58,845 bases of DNA from an uncultured Stenotrophomonas sp. (GTDB lineage: Bacteria > Pseudomonadota > Gammaproteobacteria > Xanthomonadales > Xanthomonadaceae): NCBI GenBank assembly GCA_913775725.1, contig CAJYNG010000012.1, positions 1 to 58,845 on the forward strand, written 5' to 3'. The notes under the pieces are model-generated. The model ran no database searches, was not told where the DNA came from, and saw only the letters and a program-made list of their open reading frames with translations. Positions within the stretch are counted from its first letter, which is position 1, and the number at the start of each line of letters is the position of its first letter. Shown piece after piece: positions 47,300 through 56,031 of this stretch. The position numbers and the translations under genes are program-made.

Positions 47300-48297
47300 A
47301 GCATGGCCTCCGCGCTGCCACCAATGGTGACGGTGCCTTCATCGGCCATGCGCTTGACGATGGCCAGGATCTCGCGCTGTGCGCCTTCCACGTCGGACAG
47401 GCGCACCGGACCGCGAGCTTCCATGTCTTCCAGCAGGATTTCGGCCGCGCGCTGCGACATGTTGCGGGTGATCTTGTCGCGCACCTTGATGTCGGCACCG
47501 CGCAGGGCCAGGCCCAGGCGCTCGCCGCTCACTTCGCGCAGCACCAGCTGCATCTCGCGATCGTCCAGGTCCACCAGGTCGTCGAACACGAACATCAGAT
47601 CCTGGATGCGGTTGCTCAACGGCGCATCGATGCGGGCGATTTCGCCCAGGATCGCCTGGTCCTGGCCGCTGTCCATGAAGTTCAGGATGTTGGCCGCGCA
47701 CTGCACGCCGCCGATGTTGGACGACTTCAGGTTCTGGTTGCCGGCGAACTGGCGCTCCATGATCTCGTTGAGTTCATTGAGTGCGTTCGGCGGAATGCCG
47801 TCGAGCGTGGCGATGCGCAGCAGCACGTCCACGCGGGTACGGTCCGGCAGCAGCTTCAGCGCGTCGGCGGCCTGGTCGGTTTCCAGGTGCGCCATCACGA
47901 TGGCGATGATCTGCGGGTGCTCGTTGCGCACCAGGTCGGCCACCGCACGCGGGTCCATCCACTTCAGTGCGTCCAGGCCGGTGGTGTTGCGGCCGAGCAG
48001 GATGCGGTCGATCAGGTTGCCGGCCTTCTCGCTGCCCAGCGCCTGCACCAGCATGTTGCGGATGTAGTCGTCCGAGCCCACGCCCAGCGAGGTCTTCGAG
48101 CCCAGTTCCTGGCCGAACTGGTCCATCACCCGTTCCACCTGTTCGCGGGTGATGTCGGTCATGGTGGCCATGGCGATGCCGATCTTCTGCACCTCCTTGG
48201 GTTCCATGTGGCGCAGCACTTCGGCTGCATCCAGCTCACCCAAGGACAGCAGCAGCACGGCCGCGCGCTGCACGCCGGTCAGTTGTGCCTCAGTCAT
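47296..48297 (-). CDS. fliG: Flagellar motor switch protein FliG
   Basis: A 333-residue rotor protein with three armadillo-like domains. The middle domain has EHPQIIAIVMAHLE. The torque helix near the C-terminus carries the charged set LVDLDDREMQLVLREVSGERLGLALRGADIKVRDKITRNMSQRAAEIL. It overlaps the end of fliF by eight bases. Confidence 0.97.
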   Translation of the reverse strand: MTEAQLTGVQRAAVLLLSLGELDAAEVLRHMEPKEVQKIGIAMATMTDITREQVERVMDQFGQELGSKTSLGVGSDDYIRNMLVQALGSEKAGNLIDRILLGRNTTGLDALKWMDPRAVADLVRNEHPQIIAIVMAHLETDQAADALKLLPDRTRVDVLLRIATLDGIPPNALNELNEIMERQFAGNQNLKSSNIGGVQCAANILNFMDSGQDQAILGEIARIDAPLSNRIQDLMFVFDDLVDLDDREMQLVLREVSGERLGLALRGADIKVRDKITRNMSQRAAEILLEDMEARGPVRLSDVEGAQREILAIVKRMADEGTVTIGGSAEAML

Positions 48298-49936
48298 TGG
48301 CCACCCAGCCCTTGACCACCTGGGCCACGCGCTTGGAGTCGGTCTTCACGGCTTCACGCGCCATCCGCAGTCGTTCCTCATATGAATCCACCGGCAGGGC
48401 CAGTGCATCCGGCCCGCCCAGGCTGGCCCGGTCGGCGCCCAGCGCCGGCAGCGGCATGCCATCGTCATCGACCAGCTGCACGTCCGCGGTGTGCGGTTCC
48501 AGTGCCTGTTCGTCGTTCTTCTTGTTCTGGCCGGTGATCGCGCGCAATGCCGGGCGCAGCACGCCGAACAGCAATGCCAGCACCACCACGGCGCCCAGCA
48601 GCATGCGGCCGGCGTCGTGCACCCACGGCAGCTCCCACCAGGCCGGGCCTTCGACCGGCGTGGTATCACGCACGAACGGGGCGTTCATCACCGACACGGT
48701 GTCGCCGCGTTCGGCATTGAAACCGACGGCCTGCTTGACCAGTGCCTCGACGCGGGTCAGTTCGGCGGCCGACAGCGGCTGCGGGCTGACCTTGCCGTTG
48801 GCGCCGGCGCGCGGCACGTTGTCCACCAGTACCGCCACCGAGACGCGCTTGATGCGGCCAGCCGGCTGGCGGGTGTGCTGCAGGGTGCGGTCCAGCTCGT
48901 AGTTGCGCGTCGCGTTCTTGCTGCTTTCGGTCGGGGTCTGTGCGGTGGCGGGTGCAGCCTGCTGGCCCGGCGGGCTGTTGCTGGTCGCGCCCGGCACGCC
49001 CTGCGGGCCGGGGGTGCTGGTGGTGTTCTCGCTCATCTGCTCGCTGCGCAGCTTCTGCGGTTCACCGTTGTAGAGCTCACGGGCTTCCTCGGTTACCGAG
49101 AAATCCATGTCCACGCTCACTTCCGGATTGACCCGACCGGGGCCGGTCATCGGCTCCAGCAGCTCGCGGATGCGCTGGTTGAACGAGGTTTCCTGGCGAC
49201 GCACCTGCTCGAACTGGGCAGCGTTGACCGCCGCTTCGCTGTTCGGGTCGGTGATGCTGAGCATGCGCCCGCTCTGGTCGACCACGGTCACCCGTTCCGG
49301 AGCGAGGTCCGGAATGCTGGCCGCGACCATGTGCACGATGGCATCGACCTGGCTGCGTTCCAGCTGCTGGCCACCACGCAGTTCCAGGGTGACCGAGGCA
49401 CTGGCCACGTCGCGCTGGCGGGTGAAGGCGCTGGGCTTGGGAATGGCCAGGTGCACGCGCGAATCGCGCACCGGGCGCAGCGTGTTGATGGTGCGCGACA
49501 GCTCGGTTTCCAGCGCATGCTGGTAGCGTGCGCTTTCCACGAACTGGCTGACGCCGAAGCCCGGATCGCGCTCCATCAGCTCGAAGCCGAGCTTGCCGCT
49601 GTCGGTCAGGCCGGAGCCGGCCAGCTTCAGGCGGGCATCATGCAGGTTCTTTTCCGGCACGGTGATGCCACCGGTGGCCAGGTCGAGCGCGAACGGAATC
49701 TGCGCGGCGCGCAGGAGGTCGGTCGCTTCAGCGGTCGCCTTCTGGTCCAGGCCGGTGTACAGCGGGACCATGCCCGGCTTCTGCGACCAGAAGAACACGG
49801 ACAGGCCTGCCGCCACCGCCACCGCGATCATCGCCATCAGGCCCAGCCGACGGGTGATCTGCAGACTCTGCAGGCGGTCGAACCATTGCCCGGCCTTTTC
49901 GGCGTTCAGGCTGTCCTTGGAGAGCGTCAGTGCCAT
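48290..49936 (-). CDS. fliF: Flagellar MS-ring protein FliF
   Basis: A 548-residue MS-ring subunit with TM1 near 30-50 (LGLMAMIAVAVAAGLSVFFW), periplasmic ring-building domains (VPLYTGLDQKATAEATDLLRAAQIPF; DSRVHLAIPKPSAFTRQRDVASASVTLELRGG) and TM2 near 446-465 (MLLGAVVVLALLFGVL), then a cytosolic tail that binds FliG. It lies 13 bases after fliE. Confidence 0.96.
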   Translation of the reverse strand: MALTLSKDSLNAEKAGQWFDRLQSLQITRRLGLMAMIAVAVAAGLSVFFWSQKPGMVPLYTGLDQKATAEATDLLRAAQIPFALDLATGGITVPEKNLHDARLKLAGSGLTDSGKLGFELMERDPGFGVSQFVESARYQHALETELSRTINTLRPVRDSRVHLAIPKPSAFTRQRDVASASVTLELRGGQQLERSQVDAIVHMVAASIPDLAPERVTVVDQSGRMLSITDPNSEAAVNAAQFEQVRRQETSFNQRIRELLEPMTGPGRVNPEVSVDMDFSVTEEARELYNGEPQKLRSEQMSENTTSTPGPQGVPGATSNSPPGQQAAPATAQTPTESSKNATRNYELDRTLQHTRQPAGRIKRVSVAVLVDNVPRAGANGKVSPQPLSAAELTRVEALVKQAVGFNAERGDTVSVMNAPFVRDTTPVEGPAWWELPWVHDAGRMLLGAVVVLALLFGVLRPALRAITGQNKKNDEQALEPHTADVQLVDDDGMPLPALGADRASLGGPDALALPVDSYEERLRMAREAVKTDSKRVAQVVKGWVAND

Positions 49937-49949
49937 GCGTCTCTATTCC

Positions 49950-50315
49950 TTACAGCGGCATGTTCATCACGTCCTGGTAAGCCTGGACGAGACGGTTGCG
50001 GACTTCCACGGTGGCGCGGAAGGCGATCTGGGACTGCTGCGAGGCGACCATCACCTTGGCGAGGTCGGCGCTGGGGTCACCCATTTCGAAGGCCTTGGCG
50101 AGGGCGCCGGACTTCTGTTGTGCATCGTTGACGCCGGCAATCGCACCACGCAGGGTCTCGGTGAAGCTGGCCGGCTGCACCTGCGGTGCATCCAGCACCG
50201 TGCCCGGAAGGGCGTTGCTGCGCGGCATTTCGCCCAGCGGGTTGAGCGCCGGCTGTCCCATCTGGGTCTGATAGGAGCGGATCTGCGAAAGGATCGAAGT
50301 GACGGAGTGGGACAT
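49950..50315 (-). CDS. fliE: Flagellar hook-basal body protein FliE
   Basis: A 121-residue rod-MS-ring adaptor. The C-terminal part is typical: SFTETLRGAIAGVNDAQQKSGALAKAFEMGDPSADLAKVMVASQQSQIAFRATVEVRNRLVQAYQDVMNMPL. The ATG at 50313-50315 (MSHSVTSIL) is chosen over a TTG two codons earlier. A sigma-54-like promoter lies 48-63 bases upstream. It starts the fliE-fliK run. Confidence 0.96.
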   Translation of the reverse strand: MSHSVTSILSQIRSYQTQMGQPALNPLGEMPRSNALPGTVLDAPQVQPASFTETLRGAIAGVNDAQQKSGALAKAFEMGDPSADLAKVMVASQQSQIAFRATVEVRNRLVQAYQDVMNMPL

Positions 50316-50362
50316 CTGCAACGGTTCCAGAAACAGGGGATGGGGTTGTCTGCTGGAGCAGG

Positions 50363-50378
50363 TGCAAGTGCCGTGCCG
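50363..50378 (-). promoter_or_regulatory. Sigma-54 promoter of the fliE operon
   Basis: On the minus strand CGGCACG-GCAC-TTGCA, one mismatch from the TGGCACG-N4-TTGCA consensus. The predicted start is about 37 bases before the fliE ATG. Confidence 0.75.
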
Positions 50379-50449
50379 AAACCGGGTTTCGATTCAGTGA
50401 AGTGAGGGTTGGGGTGCGCTGGCAGGGCTGCGCCCTGCACCCGCCGAAG

Positions 50450-50470
50450 CAACGTCAACGTCAACGTCAA
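50450..50470. repeat. Hexanucleotide microsatellite (CAACGT)3
   Basis: Three CAACGT units plus CAA, 20 bases before the left arm of cruciform element C. Confidence 0.85.
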
Positions 50471-50490
50471 AGGCGGGTCATCTGTGGGTT

Positions 50491-50592
50491 GGCGGGGTGG
50501 GTCCGGTTGCGGGGGACGCCGTAAACCCGTCCTTGGGGGCTTGGCCGCGGCATCCATGCCGGGGACACCCCCGCAACCGGACCCACCCCGCC
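50491..50592 (+). repeat. Cruciform element C (25-nt perfect arms, 52-nt core)
   Basis: The arms 50491-50515 and 50568-50592 are exact inverted repeats. The 52-nt core (50516-50567) begins ACGCCGTAAACCCGTCCTTG, identical to element A for the first 31 bases, and contains a CGGCATCCATGCCG hairpin. Confidence 0.88.
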
Positions 50593-50632
50593 TTCGACAG
50601 TGGGCCGCGATCTGTTGGAACCTGCTGCTGTT

Positions 50633-50657
50633 GGTGGGTGCCGACCGTTGGTCGGCA
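50633..50657 (+). repeat. SMAG-like palindrome (GTGG variant)
   Basis: GGTGGGTGCCGACC-GTT-GGTCGGCA, a GTGG-headed relative of the GTAG palindromes, close to the units at 43577-43650. Confidence 0.65.
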
Positions 50658-50743
50658 CTAATCGGATGGGGCCATATCCCGTTGCAACGCAACAGGCTCT
50701 GACTCCGGTCGTGGCGCCATTTAACCGGCGTCGGTTTTCTGGC

Positions 50744-50985
50744 CTACGGCTGCAGGGTCCAGCGGCCGGAATTCTGGCGCTGGCGCGGGGCGATGGGGCC
50801 GTCGTTCTGGGTGTAGATGAAACGGCCCTGGAGGTCGCTCTGGCAGGTCAGCAGCAGGCTGTAGTGGGCGGGGCCGGGTGGGCCTCGGTCATCTGGATTT
50901 CCGCGATATGCGGGGCCAGGCGCTGGTAGCGGTAGCTACCGCCGATGCGGAGGTCGGTGCCCAGGTGGCGGGCAGGGTGCAGTTC
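50744..50985 (-). pseudogene. Frameshifted remnant of an unidentified protein gene
   Basis: On the minus strand one frame reads LHPARHLGTDLRIGGSYRYQ then RLAPHIAEIQMTEAH (about 50985-50880). An adjacent frame continues HYSLLLTCQSDLQGRFIYTQ then NDGPIAPRQRQNSGRWTLQP and a stop (about 50873-50744). Joining them needs a one-base shift within the GC run near 50868-50880. Both halves have protein-like composition. The N-terminal side runs into a GGGGTCAG palindrome. No family is recognised. A sequencing error in the GC run is an alternative for the frameshift. Confidence 0.55.
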
Positions 50986-50994
50986 TAATGCAGT

Positions 50995-51033
50995 GGGGTC
51001 AGATCCCTTTGCTGCGGAAAGGGATCTGACCCC
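50995..51033. repeat. GGGGTCAGATCC palindrome, copy 5
   Basis: A 39-nt palindrome lying just past the fleQ terminator, at the broken edge of the coding remnant. Confidence 0.85.
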
Positions 51034-51040
51034 GGGCGCC

Positions 51041-51073
51041 AAAAACACCAACGCCCGGGCAAGCCCAGGCGTT
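51041..51073 (-). terminator. Rho-independent terminator of rpoN2-vemR-fleQ
   Basis: On the minus strand AACGCCTGGGC-TT-GCCCGGGCGTT (one internal mismatch) is followed by TGTTTTTG, 29 bases after the fleQ stop. Confidence 0.85.
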
Positions 51074-51101
51074 CGTGCCCCCTTCATGCTGGCAATGCGT
51101 G

Positions 51102-52607
51102 TCAGCTGGCCAGTTCGGCCGGCTCGCGTTCGATGCCGTACTTGCGCAGCTTTTCCACCAGGGTGGTGCGGCGCAGGCCGAGCAGCTGGGCGGCATGGGC
51201 GACAACGCCCTGGGTGCGTTCCAGTGCTTCGTTGATCAGGCCCAGTTCGATGTTGGCCATGTGGTTGCGCAGGTCCAGGCCGTCGTCGGGCAGGGCTGCC
51301 GGGGCTGCGGCGCGATTGACGGCAATGCCGTGCTCCAGTGCCGGTTGGCTGCCGCCGCCCGGGGTGTGGAACGAGAAGCTGCGCAGGTCCAGGCGTTCTT
51401 CGCTGGCAGCCGGCTGTGCCGGTGCAGGTGTGGCGACGGCGGCCAGTGCCGCATCGCCGCGGTAGCGGGCCGGCAGGTCCTGCACGCGCACCGAACCGCC
51501 CGGATGCAGCACCGCCAGGCGCTCGACCAGGTTGGTCAGTTCACGCACGTTGCCCGGCCAGTCGTAGCCGGCCAGTGCCTGCAGGGCTTCCGGGGTGAAG
51601 CGCACTTCGCCACGGCCGGTGCGTGCCAGCTGTGCGGCGATGGTTTCCACCAGCGCCGGCAGGTCTTCGCGACGCTCGCGCAGGGCGGGCACGTCGATCG
51701 GGAACACGTTGAGGCGGTAGAACAGATCCTCGCGGAACTTGCCTTCGGCGATGCGCGTTTCCAGATCGCGGTGGGTCGCGGCCACGACGCGCACGTTGCA
51801 GCGAATGGTCTGGTTGCCACCGACGCGCTCGAAACTGCGTTCCTGCAGCACGCGCAGCAGCTTCACCTGCATCGGCAGGCTCATGTCGCCGATTTCGTCG
51901 AGCAGCAGGGTGCCGCCCTCGGCCATTTCGAATCTGCCCTTGCGCGCGGTCAGTGCGCCAGTGAAGGCACCTTTTTCGTGGCCGAACAGTTCGCTTTCCA
52001 GCAGATCGGCCGGAATGGCGCCGCAGTTGATCGCCACGAACGGGCCATCACGGCGCGGTGAGCGCTGGTGGATCGCACGCGACACGACTTCCTTGCCGGT
52101 ACCGGATTCGCCCAGCACCAGTACGGTGGTATCGAACGCGGCCACCTGCTCGATCATGGTGCGCAGCGCAGTCACCGCCGGGCCGTTGCCGGTCGGGCCT
52201 TGATCCTGCGCGGCACCGGCCTGGTGCTCGGCGTCCAGGCGCTTGAGGCTGGCGCGGCGCAGCAGGGCTTCCATCTGCGCATGGCGCAGCGGCGATTCCA
52301 GCGGCCAGATGTTGGCTTCGTGCAGCCCGTGCTGCTGGGCAAACGCAGTGGCATCACCATCGGCCAGCAGTACCGGTGGCGGCAGGCTGCTGCCGCCCAG
52401 CCAGTCGTACAGCGCGGTGCTGGCAGCCGTGTCGTCCAGGCTGCCGACGATCACAGCCATCCAGTCGTTCTGGCGCTGGCGGCCCAGGTCGAAGTCGGCT
52501 GCGTCGGACACCCAGCGCGGGTTGAAATCCATGAATTCCAGCAGGGCAACGGTGCGCTCCGCGCGCACGGCGTCGTTGTCCAGCACCAGGATGCGCGATT
52601 CGCTCAC
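51102..52607 (-). CDS. fleQ: Flagellar master regulator FleQ (sigma-54 activator)
   Basis: A 501-residue enhancer-binding protein: an N-terminal FleQ-type receiver-like domain without a full acidic pocket ([20 protein letters not shown]), an AAA+ domain with Walker A GESGTGKE near 168, the sigma-54-contacting GAFTGA loop and Walker [13 protein letters not shown], then a Fis-type helix-turn-helix at the C-terminus ([26 protein letters not shown]). FleQ activates flagellar promoters with RpoN and responds to c-di-GMP in Pseudomonas and Xanthomonas. Its ATG overlaps the vemR stop. Confidence 0.95.
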   Translation of the reverse strand: MSESRILVLDNDAVRAERTVALLEFMDFNPRWVSDAADFDLGRQRQNDWMAVIVGSLDDTAASTALYDWLGGSSLPPPVLLADGDATAFAQQHGLHEANIWPLESPLRHAQMEALLRRASLKRLDAEHQAGAAQDQGPTGNGPAVTALRTMIEQVAAFDTTVLVLGESGTGKEVVSRAIHQRSPRRDGPFVAINCGAIPADLLESELFGHEKGAFTGALTARKGRFEMAEGGTLLLDEIGDMSLPMQVKLLRVLQERSFERVGGNQTIRCNVRVVAATHRDLETRIAEGKFREDLFYRLNVFPIDVPALRERREDLPALVETIAAQLARTGRGEVRFTPEALQALAGYDWPGNVRELTNLVERLAVLHPGGSVRVQDLPARYRGDAALAAVATPAPAQPAASEERLDLRSFSFHTPGGGSQPALEHGIAVNRAAAPAALPDDGLDLRNHMANIELGLINEALERTQGVVAHAAQLLGLRRTTLVEKLRKYGIEREPAELAS

Positions 52608-52981
52608 GATCGATCCTCCCTGAGGCCTTCCAGGATCGGCATGACTTCCTGGATGTAGGACAGCTTGCTGACAAAATTGTCGGCGCCAGCGCGCAGCGCG
52701 TGTTCGCGGTGCTCGGCGTCGTCGAAGTGGCTGGCGATCACGATGTACGGTGCATCGTCCTGCGACTTGATCAGGCGGGTGGCCTGCAGGCCACCCATTT
52801 CCGGCATGGCCAGGTCCATCAGCACCACCTGCGGGCGCAGCGTTTCCGAACGCTCGATCGCTTCCAGGCCGTTGCCGGCGCTGCCGACGATCTGCAGCCA
52901 GTCGATCTTGCGGAAATGGCGCATCGCCGCATTGATGAAGCCCTCGTGGTCATCGACCAACAGGACCGTGAGCTTGTTCAT
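52604..52981 (-). CDS. vemR: Atypical single-domain response regulator VemR
   Basis: A 125-residue receiver: D10/D11 (LLVDDHEGF), phospho-acceptor D56 ([11 protein letters not shown]), ASHFDD, and the lysine in FVSKLSY. In Xanthomonas campestris VemR lies between rpoN2 and fleQ and controls motility, exopolysaccharide and virulence through FleQ; D56 is its key residue (recalled knowledge). The ATG at 52979-52981 has AGGA eight bases upstream, favouring it over an ATG three codons earlier. It lies 14 bases after rpoN2 and overlaps fleQ. Confidence 0.92.
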   Translation of the reverse strand: MNKLTVLLVDDHEGFINAAMRHFRKIDWLQIVGSAGNGLEAIERSETLRPQVVLMDLAMPEMGGLQATRLIKSQDDAPYIVIASHFDDAEHREHALRAGADNFVSKLSYIQEVMPILEGLREDRS

Positions 52982-52995
52982 GTCCAACATCCTTT

Positions 52996-54405
52996 TCAGC
53001 CCACCCGGGCCAGCTGCGGTTGCCTGGCGCCAAGCCGGCGCCGTTCACGGGCCGGGGCGATGTCCAGTTGTTCTCGGTATTTTGCGACGGTTCGGCGGGC
53101 AATGTTCACCCCTTGGCGCGACAGCAGGCCGGCGATGGCCTCGTCGGCCAGCGGGCGGCCGGCCGGCTCGGCGTCGATCAGGCGGCGGACCATGGCCTTC
53201 ACGGCCTGGCCGGAGACGCTGGCGCCTTCCAGGCGCACGGCGAAGAAGTGCTTCAGTTCGAAGGTGCCGCGCGGGGTCTGCAGGAACTTGCCGGTGGTGA
53301 TGCGCGAGACAGTGGACTCGTGCATGCCGATTTCCTCGGCCACTTCCTTCAGTGTCAGCGGCGCCATGGCCTCTTCGCCACGCACCAGGAACGCGGCCTG
53401 ACGCTCGACGATCACCCGCGCGGTGCGCAGCAGGGTGTCATAGCGCATCGACAGGCCGCGGCTGAACCAGCGCGCTTCCTGCAGCATTTCGCGCAGTGCC
53501 GGTGCGGCCTCGCTGGTCTCGGCCAGGGCCTGTTCGTACTGGCTGTTGATCGAGACGCGGCGGCTGGTGGCCGGGTTCAGCGCCACCTTCCACTGGTCGT
53601 CGGCGTGCCAGGCGACCACATCCGGCACCACCACGGCATTGCGTTCGGGCAGCAGGCTGTCACCCGGGCGCGGCTGCAGCGAGAGGATCAGGCGCACGGC
53701 TTCGCGCACGTCGTCGATCTCGGCGTCGTGCAGGCGGGCGAGGGCGGGGTAGTCGTGTGCGGCCAGCGCTTCGAGTGCGCCGTCGAGAATGCGGGTGGCC
53801 AGGTGGCGGGCGGGAACCGCGCCATGCAGGCTGCGCAGCTGCGCCTGCAGGCCTTCGCGCAGGTCCTGCGCGGCCATGCCGGCGGGCTCACCGTGCAGCA
53901 GCTGCTGGCGGATGGCTTCGACGCCGTCGGCGGCGATGTCGAACTGGGCGCTGGCCAGCAGCTGCAGCTGGTCCAGTGGCGCCTGCAGGTAGCCGGCCTC
54001 GTCGCAGTGATCGAGCCAGAAGGCTGCGACGGCCAGCTGGCGGTCGTCCATGTCCAGCGACAGGCGCTGCAGCACGCGCAACTGCGGGTCGGTCGATTCG
54101 CCGGCAGCGATACGTGCCATGCGGTCGTCGTCGCCGTCCTGCCAGCTGGCGCCGGCCACGTCCCACATCGACGACTCCGGCAGCTCGTCGAAGGCGGCGG
54201 TGTCCATCGTGGTGGCACTGGCCTCGGTGGCATCGGCCGCGGGCACTTCGGCTTCTTCGATCTCCAGCAGCGGGTTGGAGTCCAGCAGGCGCTGGATTTC
54301 CTGTTCCAGGTGCAGGCCATCGAGCTGCAGCAGCCGGATCGACTGCAGCAGCTGCGGGGTGAGGTGAAGTTGTTGGCCCAGCTGGGTCGAGAGTGCAGCC
54401 TTCAT
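52996..54405 (-). CDS. rpoN2: RNA polymerase sigma-54 factor, flagellar copy
   Basis: A 469-residue sigma-54. Region I is Gln/Leu-rich (QLGQQLHLTPQLLQSIRLLQLDGLHLEQEIQRLLDSNPLLE), followed by an acidic region II, a core-binding domain and a DNA-binding domain with the helix-turn-helix LTLKEVAEEIGMHESTVSR and the RpoN box ARRTVAKYRE. Xanthomonads carry two rpoN genes, and the one in the flagellar locus with vemR and fleQ is rpoN2. It should read the TGGCAC-N5-TTGC promoters in this window. A LuxR-like dyad lies about 112-130 bases upstream of the ATG. Confidence 0.95.
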   Translation of the reverse strand: MKAALSTQLGQQLHLTPQLLQSIRLLQLDGLHLEQEIQRLLDSNPLLEIEEAEVPAADATEASATTMDTAAFDELPESSMWDVAGASWQDGDDDRMARIAAGESTDPQLRVLQRLSLDMDDRQLAVAAFWLDHCDEAGYLQAPLDQLQLLASAQFDIAADGVEAIRQQLLHGEPAGMAAQDLREGLQAQLRSLHGAVPARHLATRILDGALEALAAHDYPALARLHDAEIDDVREAVRLILSLQPRPGDSLLPERNAVVVPDVVAWHADDQWKVALNPATSRRVSINSQYEQALAETSEAAPALREMLQEARWFSRGLSMRYDTLLRTARVIVERQAAFLVRGEEAMAPLTLKEVAEEIGMHESTVSRITTGKFLQTPRGTFELKHFFAVRLEGASVSGQAVKAMVRRLIDAEPAGRPLADEAIAGLLSRQGVNIARRTVAKYREQLDIAPARERRRLGARQPQLARVG

Positions 54406-54516
54406 CGTGGTTCCCCGGCACCGCTCCCCGGCGCCTTGTGGAACGCATCTTGCTTTTGATCCGGCGGGGGCGGAATCAGGGGGTTCCTGAGGGGCTTCGT
54501 GAATGTCCTGACAGGG

Positions 54517-54535
54517 TGTAGGGGTATTCCCTACA
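54517..54535. promoter_or_regulatory. Perfect dyad operator upstream of rpoN2
   Basis: TGTAGGG-GTATT-CCCTACA: 7-bp perfect half-sites with a 5-bp spacer. The TAGGG/CCCTA form resembles binding sites of LuxR/FixJ-type response regulators, and such a regulator is the next gene upstream. Confidence 0.65.
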
Positions 54536-54677
54536 TTGGCGCGGAATGTTGACGATGGTCGCCGCTAAGTTGCTGATTTCAGGTGTGAGTGCAGGGCTGA
54601 TCGGGCTGCGCCGTGTACGGATTCCTGTCGGGGCGTGTCAGGGTGACGGGAATTCGTCACCGGTGCAGTGCCAGGCA

Positions 54678-54716
54678 GGGGTCAGAGCCCTTTCCTGTGG
54701 AAAGGGATCTGACCCC
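54678..54716. repeat. GGGGTCAGA palindrome, copy 6
   Basis: A 39-nt palindrome; the left arm is GGGGTCAGAGCC, a variant of the other five copies. It lies 12 bases past the LuxR-type gene's stop and may aid termination. Confidence 0.8.
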
Positions 54717-54728
54717 ATTCGCAGGCAA

Positions 54729-55367
54729 TCATTCCAGCTCGTGCTGGTGGCGCGCGGCCAGCAGCAGCAGATCGTTGGCGCGGCGGCAGCCGAGCGATTC
54801 CATCATGCGTGCGCGGTGGGTCTCCACCGTCTTGACGCTGATGCCGAGGTCGGCGGCGATTTCCTTGTTGCTCTCACCCTTGCCGATGCGGCGCAGGATC
54901 TCGCGCTGGCGCGGCGACAGTGCGGCGATGCCGGTAGGTTTCTCGCGACCGAGCATCGGTGCCAGCATCTTGGCGGAGATCTGCGGGCTCAGGAACACCT
55001 GGCCGGCGTGCGCGGCGCGGAGGGCCAGCTCAAGCTCCTGCGGTGCGGCATCCTTGACCAGGAACCCGACCGCGCCGCGATCGAGTGCATCGCGCACGTG
55101 TGCGGCGTCGTCGTGCATGGTCATCATCACCACCCGCGTGCCGGGGGCGCGCAGGCGGATGTCACTGAGTGCTTCCAGACCGGTGCGGCCGGGGAGTGAC
55201 AGGTCCATCAGGACCACGTCCGGGGCGTGCTGCAGGGCCAGCTGCAGTGCCTGCTCGGCATTGCTGGCCTCGGCGACGAGCTGCACGTCGGCAAACCCCT
55301 GCAGCAGCCGCGCCAGGCCGGCGCGGACCAGGGTGTGATCGTCGACGATGAGAACTCGCACAGGCAC
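54729..55367 (-). CDS. LuxR/FixJ-family response regulator
   Basis: A 212-residue regulator: receiver with D9/D10 (IVDDHTLVRAG), phospho-site D55 (LMDLSLPGRTG), MTMHDD and the lysine in FLVKDAAPQEL, then a C-terminal LuxR helix-turn-helix (LSPRQREILRRIGKGESNKEIAADLGISVKTVETHRARMMESLG). It probably starts at a GTG (55365-55367), or the next GTG two codons in. No partner histidine kinase is in the window. The adjacent dyad at 54517-54535 fits this regulator family, so it may control rpoN2 (inference). Confidence 0.93.
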   Translation of the reverse strand: MPVRVLIVDDHTLVRAGLARLLQGFADVQLVAEASNAEQALQLALQHAPDVVLMDLSLPGRTGLEALSDIRLRAPGTRVVMMTMHDDAAHVRDALDRGAVGFLVKDAAPQELELALRAAHAGQVFLSPQISAKMLAPMLGREKPTGIAALSPRQREILRRIGKGESNKEIAADLGISVKTVETHRARMMESLGCRRANDLLLLAARHQHELE

Positions 55368-55452
55368 GTTGGAGGTCCGTGAGGGGAGTCCACCTTAACT
55401 TAGCTGAACGGGCGCGCCAAGGCTTGCCCATCCGGCGCCATGGTGGCAGGTT

Positions 55453-56031
55453 TCAGCGGGCGCGGCGCGCCTCGGCCACCTGGCGACGATGCAGGCGGAA
55501 CAGATGCCGCTCCATTGCCATTTCCAGGCCATCGCCAAGACGCTGGAAACGCAGCCACAGGTAGTGACCGCCGCCACCGTCCGCTGCTTCGGCGATCACT
55601 TCCACGGGCAGGTCGATATGGTCGGGCAGCCAGTCGCTGGGCTGCAGGCGCACCAGGCCGGCCTGGCCGGCACTGGCGCCGCTGCGCGGGCCCAGCTGCA
55701 GGCGGATACCGCGGCGTGACCAGCGCACCGGGCGCAGGGTCAGCTCCTGGCCCTGCTGGCGTACCAGCCGGCCGAGCAGCACCATCGCCAGATCCAGCTT
55801 GGCCTCCAGCCGCTGCAGTTGCAGGCTGGCTTCGTTGCGGTCGTCGTGCTCGTCAACGCGACTATCTTCAACCAGCGCCAGGCTGCGCAGCAGGCCTTCG
55901 GCACTGCTGGTACGACCGGCAGCGCTGCCTGCCTGGAACTCGGCCGGCAGAGCCAGCTCGCAGCTGAGCGTTTCGTCGAACAGCTCGCTTTCGGCCGGGT
56001 GATGCAGCGACGTGGTCGGTAGTTGGGTCAT
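55453..56031 (-). CDS. Atypical PilZ-like protein of the fliS operon
   Basis: A 192-residue protein. The N-terminal half has a helix (EASLQLQRLEAKLDLAMVLLGRLVRQ), and the C-terminal half resembles a PilZ beta barrel (LRPVRWSRRGIRLQLG...GLVRLQPSDWLPDHIDLPVEVIAEA...HYLWLRFQRLGDGLEMAMERHLFRLHRRQV). The RxxxR and D/NxSxxG ligand motifs are not in their usual form, so c-di-GMP binding is doubtful. Xanthomonads have such PilZ variants near fliS. Its ATG overlaps the stop of the small gene upstream. Confidence 0.75.
   Translation of the reverse strand: MTQLPTTSLHHPAESELFDETLSCELALPAEFQAGSAAGRTSSAEGLLRSLALVEDSRVDEHDDRNEASLQLQRLEAKLDLAMVLLGRLVRQQGQELTLRPVRWSRRGIRLQLGPRSGASAGQAGLVRLQPSDWLPDHIDLPVEVIAEAADGGGGHYLWLRFQRLGDGLEMAMERHLFRLHRRQVAEARRAR

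Larger units (their letters stand above)
50316..51101. other. 786-bp intergenic region between fleQ and fliE
   Basis: Left to right: the fliE sigma-54 promoter, CAACGT hexamers, cruciform element C, a SMAG-like palindrome (50633-50657), a frameshifted coding remnant (50744-50985), a GGGGTCAG palindrome (50995-51033) and the fleQ terminator. No intact gene is seen. Confidence 0.7.
54406..54728. other. 323-bp intergenic region upstream of rpoN2
   Basis: It holds the dyad at 54517-54535 and a GGGGTCAG palindrome (54678-54716). The rpoN2 promoter should lie here, but no clear -35/-10 pair is seen. No gene is supported. Confidence 0.6.

Noticed and set aside
55453-56031. Calling the PilZ-like gene a second YcgR
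   Set aside because: It lacks the YcgR N-terminal domain and the standard c-di-GMP residues that are clear in the gene at 16709-17482.
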